From: Sorghum bicolor
Lineage: Eukaryota > Streptophyta > Magnoliopsida > Poales > Poaceae
Assembly (NCBI RefSeq): GCF_000003195.3
Contig: NC_012872.2
Span: 25,663,258 to 25,727,257 of the forward strand
Length of the DNA: 64,000 nucleotides
Direction of reading: 5' to 3'
Made by a program: the position numbers and the translations under genes. Below, one piece after another: positions 35,601 to 47,600 of the stretch (the stretch's first letter is position 1; each line of letters starts with the position of its first letter). The notes beneath the pieces were generated by a model. It was not told the DNA's origin. It ran no database searches and worked only from the letters and a program-made list of their open reading frames with translations.

Positions 35601-38600
35601 GATGCCCTAATGCAACTCAGTCGTAGTTCCAATATTCGATGTACTCGGGCTCATGATGAGCATTTGTGTCATGCGTGCCAACTGGGCCGTCATGTTCGTC
35701 TTCCTTTTCATAGTTCTTCTCATGCGGCCCGCATTTTTGACCTTGTACATTGCGACTTATGGACATCTCCTGTCATCAGTATTTCTGGATACAAGTACTA
35801 TCTTGTGGTGGTTGATGATTATTCGCATTATTCCTAGACGTTTCCTTTACGTGCGAAGTCTGATGCTTTCTCCGCGCTTGTCCACTTTTTCGCTTGGGTG
35901 ACCACACAGTTTGGCCTCACCGTCAAGGCTGTCCAGTGTGACAACGGTCAGGAGTTCGATAACTCCACCTCCCGTGCCTTCTTTCTCTCTCACGGTGTCC
36001 AGTTGTGGATGTCTTGCCCGTATACCTCCTCTCAAAACGGCAAGGCTGAGCACATGATTCGCACCACCAACGACACCGTGCGTACTCTTCTCCTTCAGGC
36101 CTCGCTTCCTACTCGCTTCTGGGCCGAGAGCTTGCACACCTCCACTTACCTTCTTAACCGCCTTCCTTTCGCTGCCTGCCCAGCTCCCACACCACACCAC
36201 GCTCTCTTCGGTACCCCCTCGCTACGATCACCTTCGAGTCTTTAGGTGTGCGTGTTACCTGAACACCACCGCCACCGCTCCTCACAAGCTGGCTCCCTGT
36301 TCGACTCTCTGTGTCTTCCTTGGGTACTTCTCGGATCACAAGGGGTACCGACTCTCTGTGTCTTCCGGCCCGGCCCCTGTGCACGACACGGGTCTCGGGT
36401 CGGCACTTCCGACTCTGGCCCCACCGGCACACTTCGCCCAGCCGTGCGTGTCTACCAGCGACGTGCTCCAGGTGTGGGTCCCAGGTCGGCGTCTCCTACT
36501 CCGGCCCCACCGGCACGCTTCGCGCAGCCGGTGTGCGTCTACTAGTGACGTGCCCGGCTGGTGCCGCTGCCTCCGTCGGCGCCGGTGGCCCCCTCTTCGC
36601 CGGGGTCACCTACACCACCGGCGACGTCTTCCCCGCCGGCGACACCGACCCCGCCGCCGAGGCCCCCAGCTACCCGGGTCGCGACGTTGGTGTACCACCC
36701 TCCGCTCCTTCACCGACACCCGTGTCATGTTCACCCAATGGTGACGCAACACGCGGCTGGTACCCTGCAGCCCTGGGCTCTTGCGGCGATGCCCGGGGAC
36801 TCGCAGGTCTCCTCGGTATCCTTTTCCGTCCACGAGGCTTTGCTGGACCCTCACTAGCACCAGGCGATGGAAGAGGAGTACGGGCGCTCCTTGCCAACCA
36901 GACGTGGGATCTGGTGCCACGTCCGCCGGGCTCCAATATCGTCACCGACAAGTGGATCTGGACCCACAAGCGCTGGGCTAACGGCACTCTCGAGCGGTAC
37001 AAGACTCGCTGGGTTCTCCGGGGCTTCACTCAGCGCCCCGGTGTCGACTACGACGAGACTTTCAGCCCGGTGGTGAAGCCAGCTACCGTCCGCACGGTCC
37101 TCTCGCTGGCCCTCACACGCGGCTGGCCCGTGCATCAGCTGGACGTCAAGAATGCCTTCCTACATGGCGTTCTCACTGAAACAGTCTACTGCAGCTAGCC
37201 GGTGGGGTTTGTTGACTCTTCTCGTCCCGACATGGTGTGTCGGCTCAACAAGTCTCTCTACGGCCTCAAGCAGGCCCCGGGCGTGGAACCATCGGTTTGC
37301 TGCCTTTCTACTGACTCTGGAGTTTGTGGAGGCCAAGTCAGACACTTCTCTATTCATCTACCACCATGGCGCTGAGACTGCGTACCTACTGCTCTATGTT
37401 GATGACATTGTCCTCACAGCCTCCAGTGAGTCCCTCCTTCGTCGGATCATCGCCTCACTTCAACAGGAGTTTGCTATGAAGGATCTGGGTCAGCTCCACC
37501 ACTTCCTCGGGGTCACTGTTCAGCCTCAGCCTGCCGGGTTACTTCTTCACCAGCGGCAGTACACTCTTGATATCTTGGAGCGAGCTGGGATGACTGACTA
37601 CAGGCCTTGCTCCACTCCGGTTGACACACAGGGCAAGCTATAGGATGAGGGTACCGCAGTGACAGATCCCACTGCATATCGGAGTCTTGCCGGTGCACTT
37701 CAGTACCTCACCTTCACCCTGCCGGATATCACCTATGCAGTTTAGCAGATGTCTCCATATGCATGATCCTCGGGAGCCACACCTCACCGCTCTCAAGCGG
37801 ATCCTTCGCTACCTCCGCGGCACCATCGACTTCGGTCTCCTCCTTCACCGACGGTCGTCCTCCACTGAGCTGGTCGTCTACACTGACGCCGACTGGGCCG
37901 GGTGCTCGGACACTCGTCGCTCTACCTCCGGCTACGCCGAGGTGGAGTACCGCGCCGTTGCTAACGGCGTGGCTGAGGCTTCCTGACTTCGGAATCTCCT
38001 CGCCAAGCTCCATAGCCCTCTCTCACGGAGCGCGCTGGTCTACTGCAACAATGTTAGTGCGGTGTACCTCTCCACCAACCCGGTGCAGCATCAGAGGACC
38101 AAGCATGTGGAGATCGATCTACACTTCGTATGTGATCGGGTCGTCATCGGTGATTTTCGGGTCCTCCACGTCCCGACTACCTCCCAGTTCGCCGACATCT
38201 TCACCAAGGGTCTCCCGTCCTCGACCTTCACCAAGTTCCGCTCCAGCCTCAACATTACCAGTGGCTAGTTGCGTCTGTGGGGGGCTCGTGTGTTGTACTT
38301 CTTTTCGTGTTCAGTCTGCAAACTCCGCTGCGCCAGTAGTTCAGACTACGGGGGGGTGTTAGAGTATGTGTAATGCAGGCTCATGTGGCTAGGCCCATGA
38401 GGCCCATGTATCCCTAACTATATGGCCACCCTGGTTAGGGTTTGCCCAAGTAATGAAAACCCTAATTCTAACATTAAGTCTTATGCAGTTCTACCTTTAA
38501 ATTTACATCCCTCGCTATCATTGCTTTTTATTTGCATGATGCCTGATTTAATTGCAATTAGTGATACCTGGGCATCACACCAGTATCAAGACAAGCCTGT

Positions 38601-41600
38601 GGAAGAACAAGTGTCATGCCCATATTTTTTGTTTTGAATATACTATACCATACCATGTTTGAGGTGGACATTGGAAGCAAATTCTATGTCTAAGAAACAA
38701 TTTCTGTTCCAGTTTTTTCTTTGAGACAGGTGGACCCATTCAGGTCCAAAAAGTATAAAGTGCAACCTATTACTTCTTGTAGATATGGTGCAGTTAATAT
38801 ACTTGCCTTGTAGGCATCCAACTGTTTAATTTGATGTAATAGTCCAAGCCTCCAAGGGGTTCTTAAAATTCCATTGTTTCATATTTTATTAGCAAGAAAA
38901 AGATGGCAAATGGAATTTAGTTTATTTGGGAAGAATTTTGTTCTGCTTGTTAATTTACTTGTTTTCTAAATGCAGGTGTAAAAAGATTTGTATATGTGTC
39001 AGCTGCAGACTTTGGTTTGCTGAACTATTTATTGCAAGGCTACTACGAGGGCAAGGTGACTTATTGAGATTATTCACATGCCATGCATATTTTAAAATTA
39101 ATTTTTGCTCCATCCAGTCCCCAAAAAGCAAGTCATTTCAGTATTTCAATGATCTCCAAGATGACACTTGGACTAGCAATTTGTATGAAATTATGTTCAT
39201 TCAACCAAGTTTAGTTTATAAATGTATTTTCTATGATAAATCTAGTGGTCTGTTTTGAAAGGCAAGAAATCTAGTGGTTTCATTTCATATGGTCAATGTA
39301 CATAATTTCTTACATATTGAGCATCGCAGCAATAGAAATTTAGAGCAAAAAGAGCCAAAAAACAACTTATACTTCGAATTAGAGGGGAAATGTATGATTA
39401 GTCTCAATGGTGTCCATTTCTATACTGTTACCAATGTTTTTCGGGAAAAAGGTGTTTATATTGTCTTCTAATAGTTTATTTGTTCCATGAAATATTCATG
39501 GTATCATTTATTTGTTCCATTGCATGCCATATTTAAATTAGCTATATTTTCAGGAATTGCATATTACTAAAGGGGTGTTTATTTCCCCTTCTATTCCAAA
39601 AATTTTTGGGTTTTGGTCTATCATTTTGCATAATGGAACTAAACAACATGCAAAATTTTTGGCAAAAAGGTGGTTATTCTCCATTTTGGATTTTGGCCTC
39701 AAGAGGTCAAGAAAACCCAAAAGAGCCTCAAGAGACCCTCATGAGGGCAGTAAATTCTGCATTTTAGATGGAACTAAACATAACCCTAAAATTTTTGGCA
39801 TTTTTCATTCCATCATTCCAAAGTAGTTGGCATTTTGCTTTTTATGGGGAAGTAAAAACCCCCTAAGTGGTTTTCTAAAAGGATAAATTTCCTATGAACA
39901 GGTTGAACAATAAATGTATAGAGTGAATATTTGTGTTAGCTTTATGGTGTATTCATAATAGCATTTATTTGTGCTGTTGACTACTACTGCCTCATAGTAG
40001 ATGCTGCACTCTTTATTTTTTTGAAGTCTTTTAAAAAAATGCATAGTATTTTTTTTAGTATCCTTGTGCTGTCCCTTTTCCATTAACAGGTTCAGAATAA
40101 GTGTCGCTATTTAGCAAATGAAATAATTACAATCTTGTTTAAAGGGTTCACATAAATAGCATCTGCTACTTTGGCTTTACAAGTTCAAACAACAATAAAC
40201 ATGTGCCACATTTGTTTGTTTGTATTTATCTGTTTCTAAATGTTTGTCTAGTTGGACCAATAACTTTGTTTTCAAATACTTGGTGTTAGAATTAATGTGT
40301 TAGTTTAATGCCTTTCCGGTGTGCCACATGGGGACTAGCCCAATGTGCTGCCTCGTTTCTTGGCATGCCGCTTGGGATCTCTTCCTGGTATATTGCCTCT
40401 TTATTTCCTAGCCTTAAAGTCTCTGTATAAGATGTACCCTGCAACCAATCTTTGATTATGAGAATACACAGATGCTAATTAAATTTCTTTCATAGTATCA
40501 AAAAAGGGATTCACATTCCTGCGTGGCCTCTTGCTTCTGCTCTTTCGCTAGCCATCCCTGTTATGGCTCCTTCCACTCCCTCCGCTGCCGTCGCAGCCAA
40601 GGAGTGTGGTTGGCCGCCGCCACTGTCTTGACCGCGAGGCTGCTGCTGCCCTCGCGGCCAAGGAGAAGGCCACACTGGAGGAAGCCGTGACGACTGCATC
40701 GTGTGCTGTTGCTGAGGCCGGGAGCGCGTCCACCTTGTCCTCGGGCCCTCGATCAAGAGCGCGCCATCGCTGCAGCCCTCGAACATGAGGCTGCCGCGGC
40801 CCATGCTTCTCCTCCTCCCCTGGATGGCTGTGGCTCTATCCATGACGACGATTACAGCGTACAGCGATGTTGATGCCGCCACCTTCTATGAAGCGACCTT
40901 CATCGTCAATCTCCACGCCAGGCTGCGCCGGTTCAAAATATTTGCTCCCTTGTTCCAGTCATCCTCGATCCTATGTCTTCCCACTAGAATGGATTGCGCG
41001 ACCTCGTCTTACTGACTTTTGAGCGCTACGCCCTCGAGTATGATGTGCTCTCCGATGTACCTCGCCTGACATACCGTCCTAGTGCCGGATGGAGTGTGCC
41101 GTTCTCTCTTGGCTGTTCGGTACTGTCACTGTCGAGCTCTTGGATTCCGTTTGTGTCCACGGCGACACGGGGCGGGCGCCACCTGGCTCGGCATCGAACA
41201 AGGCAACCGCAAAACTCGTGCTCTCCACCTTGATGCGGAGTTCTGCATGTTCGCCTAGGGTGATCTTTTTGTCGATGATTACTGCCGCGAGATGAAAGGT
41301 ATGGCCGCTGCTCTTGGTGACCTTGGTGAAGTCATCCATGATCGGACCTTAGTACTCAATATTCTCCACGGCCTCAAGCAAGTACAATCACATGAAGGCT
41401 CTTCCTAAGCGCTCTGCCCCTTTCCGATGTTTAGTGAGGTCCACAATGATCTTGTCCTTGACGAGCGCACCATGAGTCAGCCTACGTTGCAGCTGTTGAC
41501 ACTGCTCCTCTTCATGCAGAAGATGCCTGCTGCGCCCCTTCTGTAGGCTGGGGGTCTCTCTTCTGCTCCTGCAAACGGTGGCGGCTCCAATTGTGGTGCC

Positions 41601-44600
41601 GACAGTGGCTCCAAACTGGGCAAGCGACGCCGCCATCGCGGAACTGGAGGCAAAGGTGGCGCGTGTTGGCCCTCCTCCACACCCAGCAACACCAGCAGTT
41701 CCGGGGGCAGCAGTGACAAGGAGGGTGCTCCAGCCTCCAGCCCTGCTTCCTCTCAGTAGGCGTTCCTGGCAGCTCCCTTCCCTTATGGCGCCCTCCTGCT
41801 GCTACTGGGTTTTCCTTCGATAGAGCACCCACTTCACCAGCAGCAGAGGCTCCTGCTCCCCAACCGCCTTGAGAGTCGAGACACCTCCTCCACTCTGGAC
41901 TGGCACATGGGACCAGCAGTCGTTGGCCAACTCTTTCAACACCGTGACTTATTCCTCCTGTCACGAACTGGGTTATGGATTCCGGCACCTCCAATCACAT
42001 GCCGTCAGATGCTGGCAATATTTCCTTGTTTCCAACATCTCTTTCTTCCCATCCTTCATCTTCATGTTGGCAATGGTACTACTTTGCTTGTTACCTCCAC
42101 TAGCAACACTGTTTTACCCGGTCCATTTACCTTAATAATATGCTTGTTGCTCCTTATATTATTAAGAACCTTATATCCGTTCCCCAATTTACCACCGATA
42201 ATCATTGTTCTGTTGAATTTGATCCTTTTGGCCTCCCTGTGAAGGGTCTTCGATCCAGGAATGATCATCAGGTGCTCTGGCCCCCTCTGTACCATGCCTG
42301 CCCCGGCGCCTTCATGAGCCTCACTGGTGCCTCGGACATCCTTGACATGAAGCCCTATTACAGCTCTCTTGCAGAGCTGCAATTTCTTATATTCATCATC
42401 CTTCCAGTAGTGAATCTTTATGTCATGCTTGTCAATTGGGAACATCACATTCATCTACCCCTTGTTGTTTCTACGTCTCGAGCTCTCAAGAACTTTGATT
42501 TACTACCTCCATTATCTTTTGTTGGGCGCCATAGCGTTTCACATAATTATCCATTTGTTAGGCGTGGTAGAGAAATTTGAGTAGTACATTAGCAAGGACT
42601 TCAAGAGGCAGCCTATAGAGTTGTTCGACACTTAATTAGATACCAGATTCAAAGCCTGGGTAGATAAAACCAAATGCATTGCTTCATGCAAAAGGGAAGG
42701 GAACCAATCAACGCCATTGATGTGGCATTTTTAAGCAGACAGGAGGGTGGTGTTTGACGCTTTTTAATGTCCGGCTTCATTCTATTTGGTTTCTTGGTAT
42801 CTGGAATTGCACTCTTCACGCCTAACAAAAGAAAATGAAGGTAGCTCATTGTGATTTATGGACCTGTCCTGTCGCGAATGTGTCTGCCTACAAGTATTAT
42901 CTTGTTATTCTTGATGACTGCTCACATTCCTCATGACTTTTCCCATACGTCTCAAGTCTGAAACCTTCCCCACATTAGCACACTTCTTTACTTATGTCTC
43001 CACTCAATTTGGTTGGACCATTAAAAGTGCTTAGTGTGACAATGGTCATGAGTTTGATGACTCGTCCTCCTGGTCCTTCTTCCTCACCCATGGTGTTCTC
43101 CTTCGGATGTTGTCCCTATACCTCCCAACTGAATGGCAAGGCTGAGCGCATCACTCGTTCTACCAACAACGTTGCACACTCCCTCCTTTCTTCAGGTTCC
43201 CCTTCCAGCTTCCTACTGGGTTGAGGGTCTCCACACTGCCACTTTCTTCTCAACCGCCTTCCCACCAAAACTTTAGCCTCACTACTACTTACTTCGCCCT
43301 CTTTGGTCTGCACCTCTATGTCTTTGGTGTGCGTGCTACCCCAACCTGTCCTCCACTGCGCCCCACAAACTTTCCCCTCGCTCCACCCTTTGTGTTTTTC
43401 TTGGCTACTTTTCAGACCAAAAAGGTTTCCAGGGCCTTGATCTCTCCTCAAACAGAGTCATTGTTGCTCGCCATGTCACCTTTGATGAAACCAGCTTCCC
43501 CAAGTCACAGTGGCCTCCCCCCAGTGATGACTTTGATTTTCTTGTTGAGTTTGAGCCCCAGGTGTGCCTCGTAGGGCTCTGTGTTGCCTCAGGTCGCACC
43601 CGGCGCAACCATGGATGCGCCTCGCGCTGCCCCCACCACGCCAGCCCAAGTGTGTACTCAAGTCTACACCCATCACCGCCTTGCGCCAGCGGTGGCCTAG
43701 TCTTCACTGACTTCTTCATGCGTTCTTAGTCCTCCCTAGTCCAGAACCTTATGGTCGGGTGTTGTTCATGTTTCTCGAGTGGTCAACAATCACTGAATGG
43801 CCACCAGAGGGAGGCTCGGTTTCTGCCAGCTCACCCGCTATCACACTGAGTCTCTTTCTTGTATGTGAAGGCATATTGCAACACTATTGATGCCATCTGG
43901 CAGGCTGCTATGGAGGAAGACTTTGCTGCTCTCCAGGAAATAGCACATGGGATCTTTTTCACCATTGTAGTAACTGATAAGTGGATCTTTCGCCACAAGT
44001 TTCATGCCGATGTTTCTTTAGATTACTACAAGGCTCTTTGGGTTCTCCGTGGTTTCACACAACATCCCGACATGGACTATGACAAAACTTTTAACCCTGT
44101 GGTTAAGCCTGCTACAGTTTGGGCATCTTACTTTGGCTCTTTCTCAGCAATGGTCAGCTCGATGTCAAAAATGCTTTTCTCCACGGAATCCTCTTAGAAA
44201 CAGTCTATTGTTGCCAGCCCACTGGTTTTATAAACTCCAGTCTCACCATGTTTGCGGTCTCAGCATGTCTCCCTATGGCCTTAAATAGCCCACTGGCACA
44301 ATTTCTTTGCTACATACCTTCTCAAACTTTGGATTTACTGAAGCCAAGTCTAATACTTCCTTGTTTATTTACCATTGCGGCTCTGAGACAATTTACCTGC
44401 TTTATGTGGATGACAGTGCTCACTGCGTTGAATGATGTCCTCCACCGCACCATCTCTGCGTTGCCTCCATATGATCCCCATGAGCTCCAGTTGTCTGCTA
44501 TAAAGCATATTCTGCGCTATTTCCAGGGCACTCCTTCCCATGGTCTTCTTCTACAGCCGACCACTCTGTCTACTCTTGTGGTTTACAGTGATGCAGATTG

Positions 44601-47600
44601 GGCTGGCTGTTCGGACACCCCAAGTCTACCTTTGGTTTTGCTGTGTTTCTTGGAGACAATCTTGTTTCTTGGTCCTCCAAATGGCAGAATAGTGTCTCCT
44701 GCTCCAGTGCTGCAACGTTATTGCAGAAGCCTGCTTGTGGCGCCAACTTCTGCATGAACTTCACCAACCGCTATCCTGCAACACTCTTGTATATTGTGAC
44801 AATGTCAGTGATGTGTATCTCTCCACTAACCCGGTGCAACACCAACGCACCAAGCATGTTGAGATTGATCTTCATTTCATCCGCGAAAAGGTTGCCATTG
44901 GTTATGCTCATGTTCTTCATATTCCAACAACATCACAGTTTGCTGATATCTTCACCAAAGGGCTCTCAACCTCGGTCTTTGAAGATTCCAGATACAGTCT
45001 CAATGTCTAGACTACCAAAGTTAGGACTGCGGGTGGTGTTAGAATTAATGGGTTAGTTTAATGCCTTTCTAGCGTGTCGCTTGTGGACTAGCCCATCGTG
45101 TTGCTTCTGCTCTTGGCATGCTGCCTAGGATCTCTCCCTGGTGTATGGCCTCTTTATTTGTTAGCATTAAGTCTCTCTATAAGATGTACCCTACAACTAG
45201 TCTCTGATTATGATAATATACTCCCTCCGTATAGGATTTAGAAGTCGTTTAGGGCAGCAACACGGTCTCCAAAACACAACTTTAACCTCTTATTTTTATA
45301 AAACTATTTAAGAAAAAATGATATACGTATACTTTTATGAAAGTATTTTTCAAGACAAATCTATTCATATAATTTTCACATTTGCAAACTCAACAATTTA
45401 AAAGTCATTAATGATTTATATTCCCAATGTTTGACCCAAATCTTGTCCAAAACGACTTCTAAATCCTATACGGAGGGAGTACATATGCTAATCCATCTTC
45501 TTTCACTTGGCACCTCACTGATCCTTGTAAATGTTCCCATATGGCCTTGTTTAAAACTGTACAGTACTCTGCACCACCTTGTTAGTGTTGGAGGTAACAG
45601 AGAAATAATCAGTCAGGGGCCAACTCTCCCAGGCGACTGTATTGCAATATATATAGGATAAGTCCTGCATTGATTACATACAGCTCACTAGAGCTTTAAC
45701 TAGACAGAATAGCTGCATGGGTACCCGCACAACTCTCTACCCAAGGACTTAATGACATAGATTAACTAAAAACTTAAATGCACTAAATGTGCCTGGGAAG
45801 CAGGGCTTACAGCTACAGTTCTCCCCCTAAGACCTGCTTCAACCCTTCTTGATCTGCTCTGATACCAATTGTTGGAGGTAACAGAGAAATAATCAGTCAG
45901 GGGCCAACTCTCCCAGGCGACTGTATTGCAATATATATAGGATAAGTCCTGCATTGATTACATACAGCTCACTAGAGCTTTAACTAGACAGAATAGCTGC
46001 CTGGGTACCCGCACAACTCTTGGGCTACCCAAGGACTTAATGACATATATTAACTAAAAACTTAAATGCACTAAATGTGCCTGGGAAGCAGGGCTTACAG
46101 CTACAGTTAGGGCACCATGAGTCCTATCTAAAACTGGTTACCTAGTTGTATTAGCTAACCCAAAGTTCGTAAGTATTAGGAAGCTGAGGGAGTGAGCCTA
46201 TAAGATATCATTGTTCCATCACATTATAGTTTGTGTCCCCTGTATGCCTATGTTGTTGGCAACAATTTATTTTTTAAAATTTATTAATGTATTAATTTAT
46301 TTTGGTTCAGAGAGCTTCTGAAGCTGAATTGCTGTCGAAGTTTACATATGGAGGTAAGTCATCTTTGATTCTTGGCAATTTCATTTGGTTAAACAAGTCA
46401 TAGGATCCTTCTTCAACTTGCCTTCAGTAGTGTTATAGTTCGGTGAATTGCTTGTCTGAGCAAGAGGATCTAGACATCCGGTCTTCCTCCTTTCTCGTCA
46501 TCCACCAAGAGAAGGAAGTAGCATCGCCCTCGTGGAGTCGCCAGCGTCACAGGTCTGGAAAGGTCGTCGTGATGCAGCTACCGTTTGCTTCTACGTGCGG
46601 AATGCAGCTTGCTGAGGAAATGGGCGTTGGCGCTGCTTCGTCATGACTTAGGTGTCACAGAGCTGCTCGATGTGCTTGATCACCGGCATCTCGCACACCA
46701 TGGCCTCCTTGCCAAGCTTGTGAAGCGCATCGAAGTTCGAACCGCTCATGCCAACGCCAGGCTTCATTGACCTACTGCCTCCGCATCGGCATGGTAGCCG
46801 TGGCGCGGTACTCGTAAGCCTGATGCATGGCCGTGTGCAGGTCCTAGGGCTCTCAGAGCTCGATGTTGGCACGAATGTGCTCCAGAAGGCCCCCAAGAAC
46901 AAATCGGCCTTTTGGGTCGCCAGGGGATTGTGGCACAACAGCGCATTGAAGCACTCCTGGTAATCCTAGAGTGTGTTGTGGAATGGTAGCCGTGCAACTT
47001 TGGAAGACGATTGTAGCGGATGGTCGGATCGAACCGTAGGCTACACAAGTCCTTGAAGTGCTCCCAAGATGGCATGCCCTCATCTTGTTCCAGGGCATAG
47101 TACCACGTCTGGGTCGCGCCAACAAGATGATACAAATACGACGTGAGCCAGACACGATCCGATGCGGGCATGTGCTGCCCCTGGAAAGAATTGCTCGCAA
47201 TGGTTGAGCTAATTTAGGGGTCCTCCAGGGAGAAGTTGAGCTTGCTAAACGCGGCACGCCCAACCCGCGGGCATGCTAGCCCAGGTGGCGGCGCTGGGGC
47301 TATGTAGTGCGGAAATAGGCCCCCATGCGGCACCAACATTGTGGGCAGTGGGGAGGGTTGAGTGGGGGAAATTGATGAAGTGGATGGGGAGGGGCGATGG
47401 CGCAGGTGTGGCTGATGTGATTGGCATTGGGGTGGTGGGTGGCGTGATGTGATGTGCAGGTGGGTGGTGGTGGAGGGCGCGATGGATAGGGTGGTGGTAG
47501 GCACCATGACGGTGGTGGAGAAGGCTGGGAACACTGTTGTGCTGTACCGCGACATCCCGTAAGGGAAAACCTGGGGCATGACGCCCGTCGAGGATGATGC

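Larger units (their letters stand above)
33052..38473 (+). mobile_element. Copia element 3 with 116-bp LTRs, sense strand
   Basis: LTRs are 33052-33167 (116 bp) and 38357-38473 (117 bp), TGTTAGAGTA...TTCTAACA, differing at about four or five positions. The primer-binding site tggtatcagcag is at 33168-33179 and the polypurine tract cggggggg at about 38349-38356. The flanks ttacg (33047-33051) and ttaag (38474-38478) match in 4 of 5. Length is 5422 bp with all copia domains in order but many breaks. Internal length is normal, so only the LTRs are unusually short. Confidence 0.88.
40284..45505 (+). mobile_element. Copia element 4, sense strand, in intron 7
   Basis: The 5' LTR is 40284-40492 (209 bp). 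The 3' LTR is 45037-45505 including a 259-bp Stowaway MITE. A perfect 5-bp duplication cttgg (40279-40283 and 45506-45510) is present. The primer-binding site is tagtatcaaaa, a mutated TGGTATCA. Gag, protease, integrase, RT and RNase H remains follow in order and are heavily decayed. This is the oldest-looking of the complete copia insertions. Confidence 0.88.
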
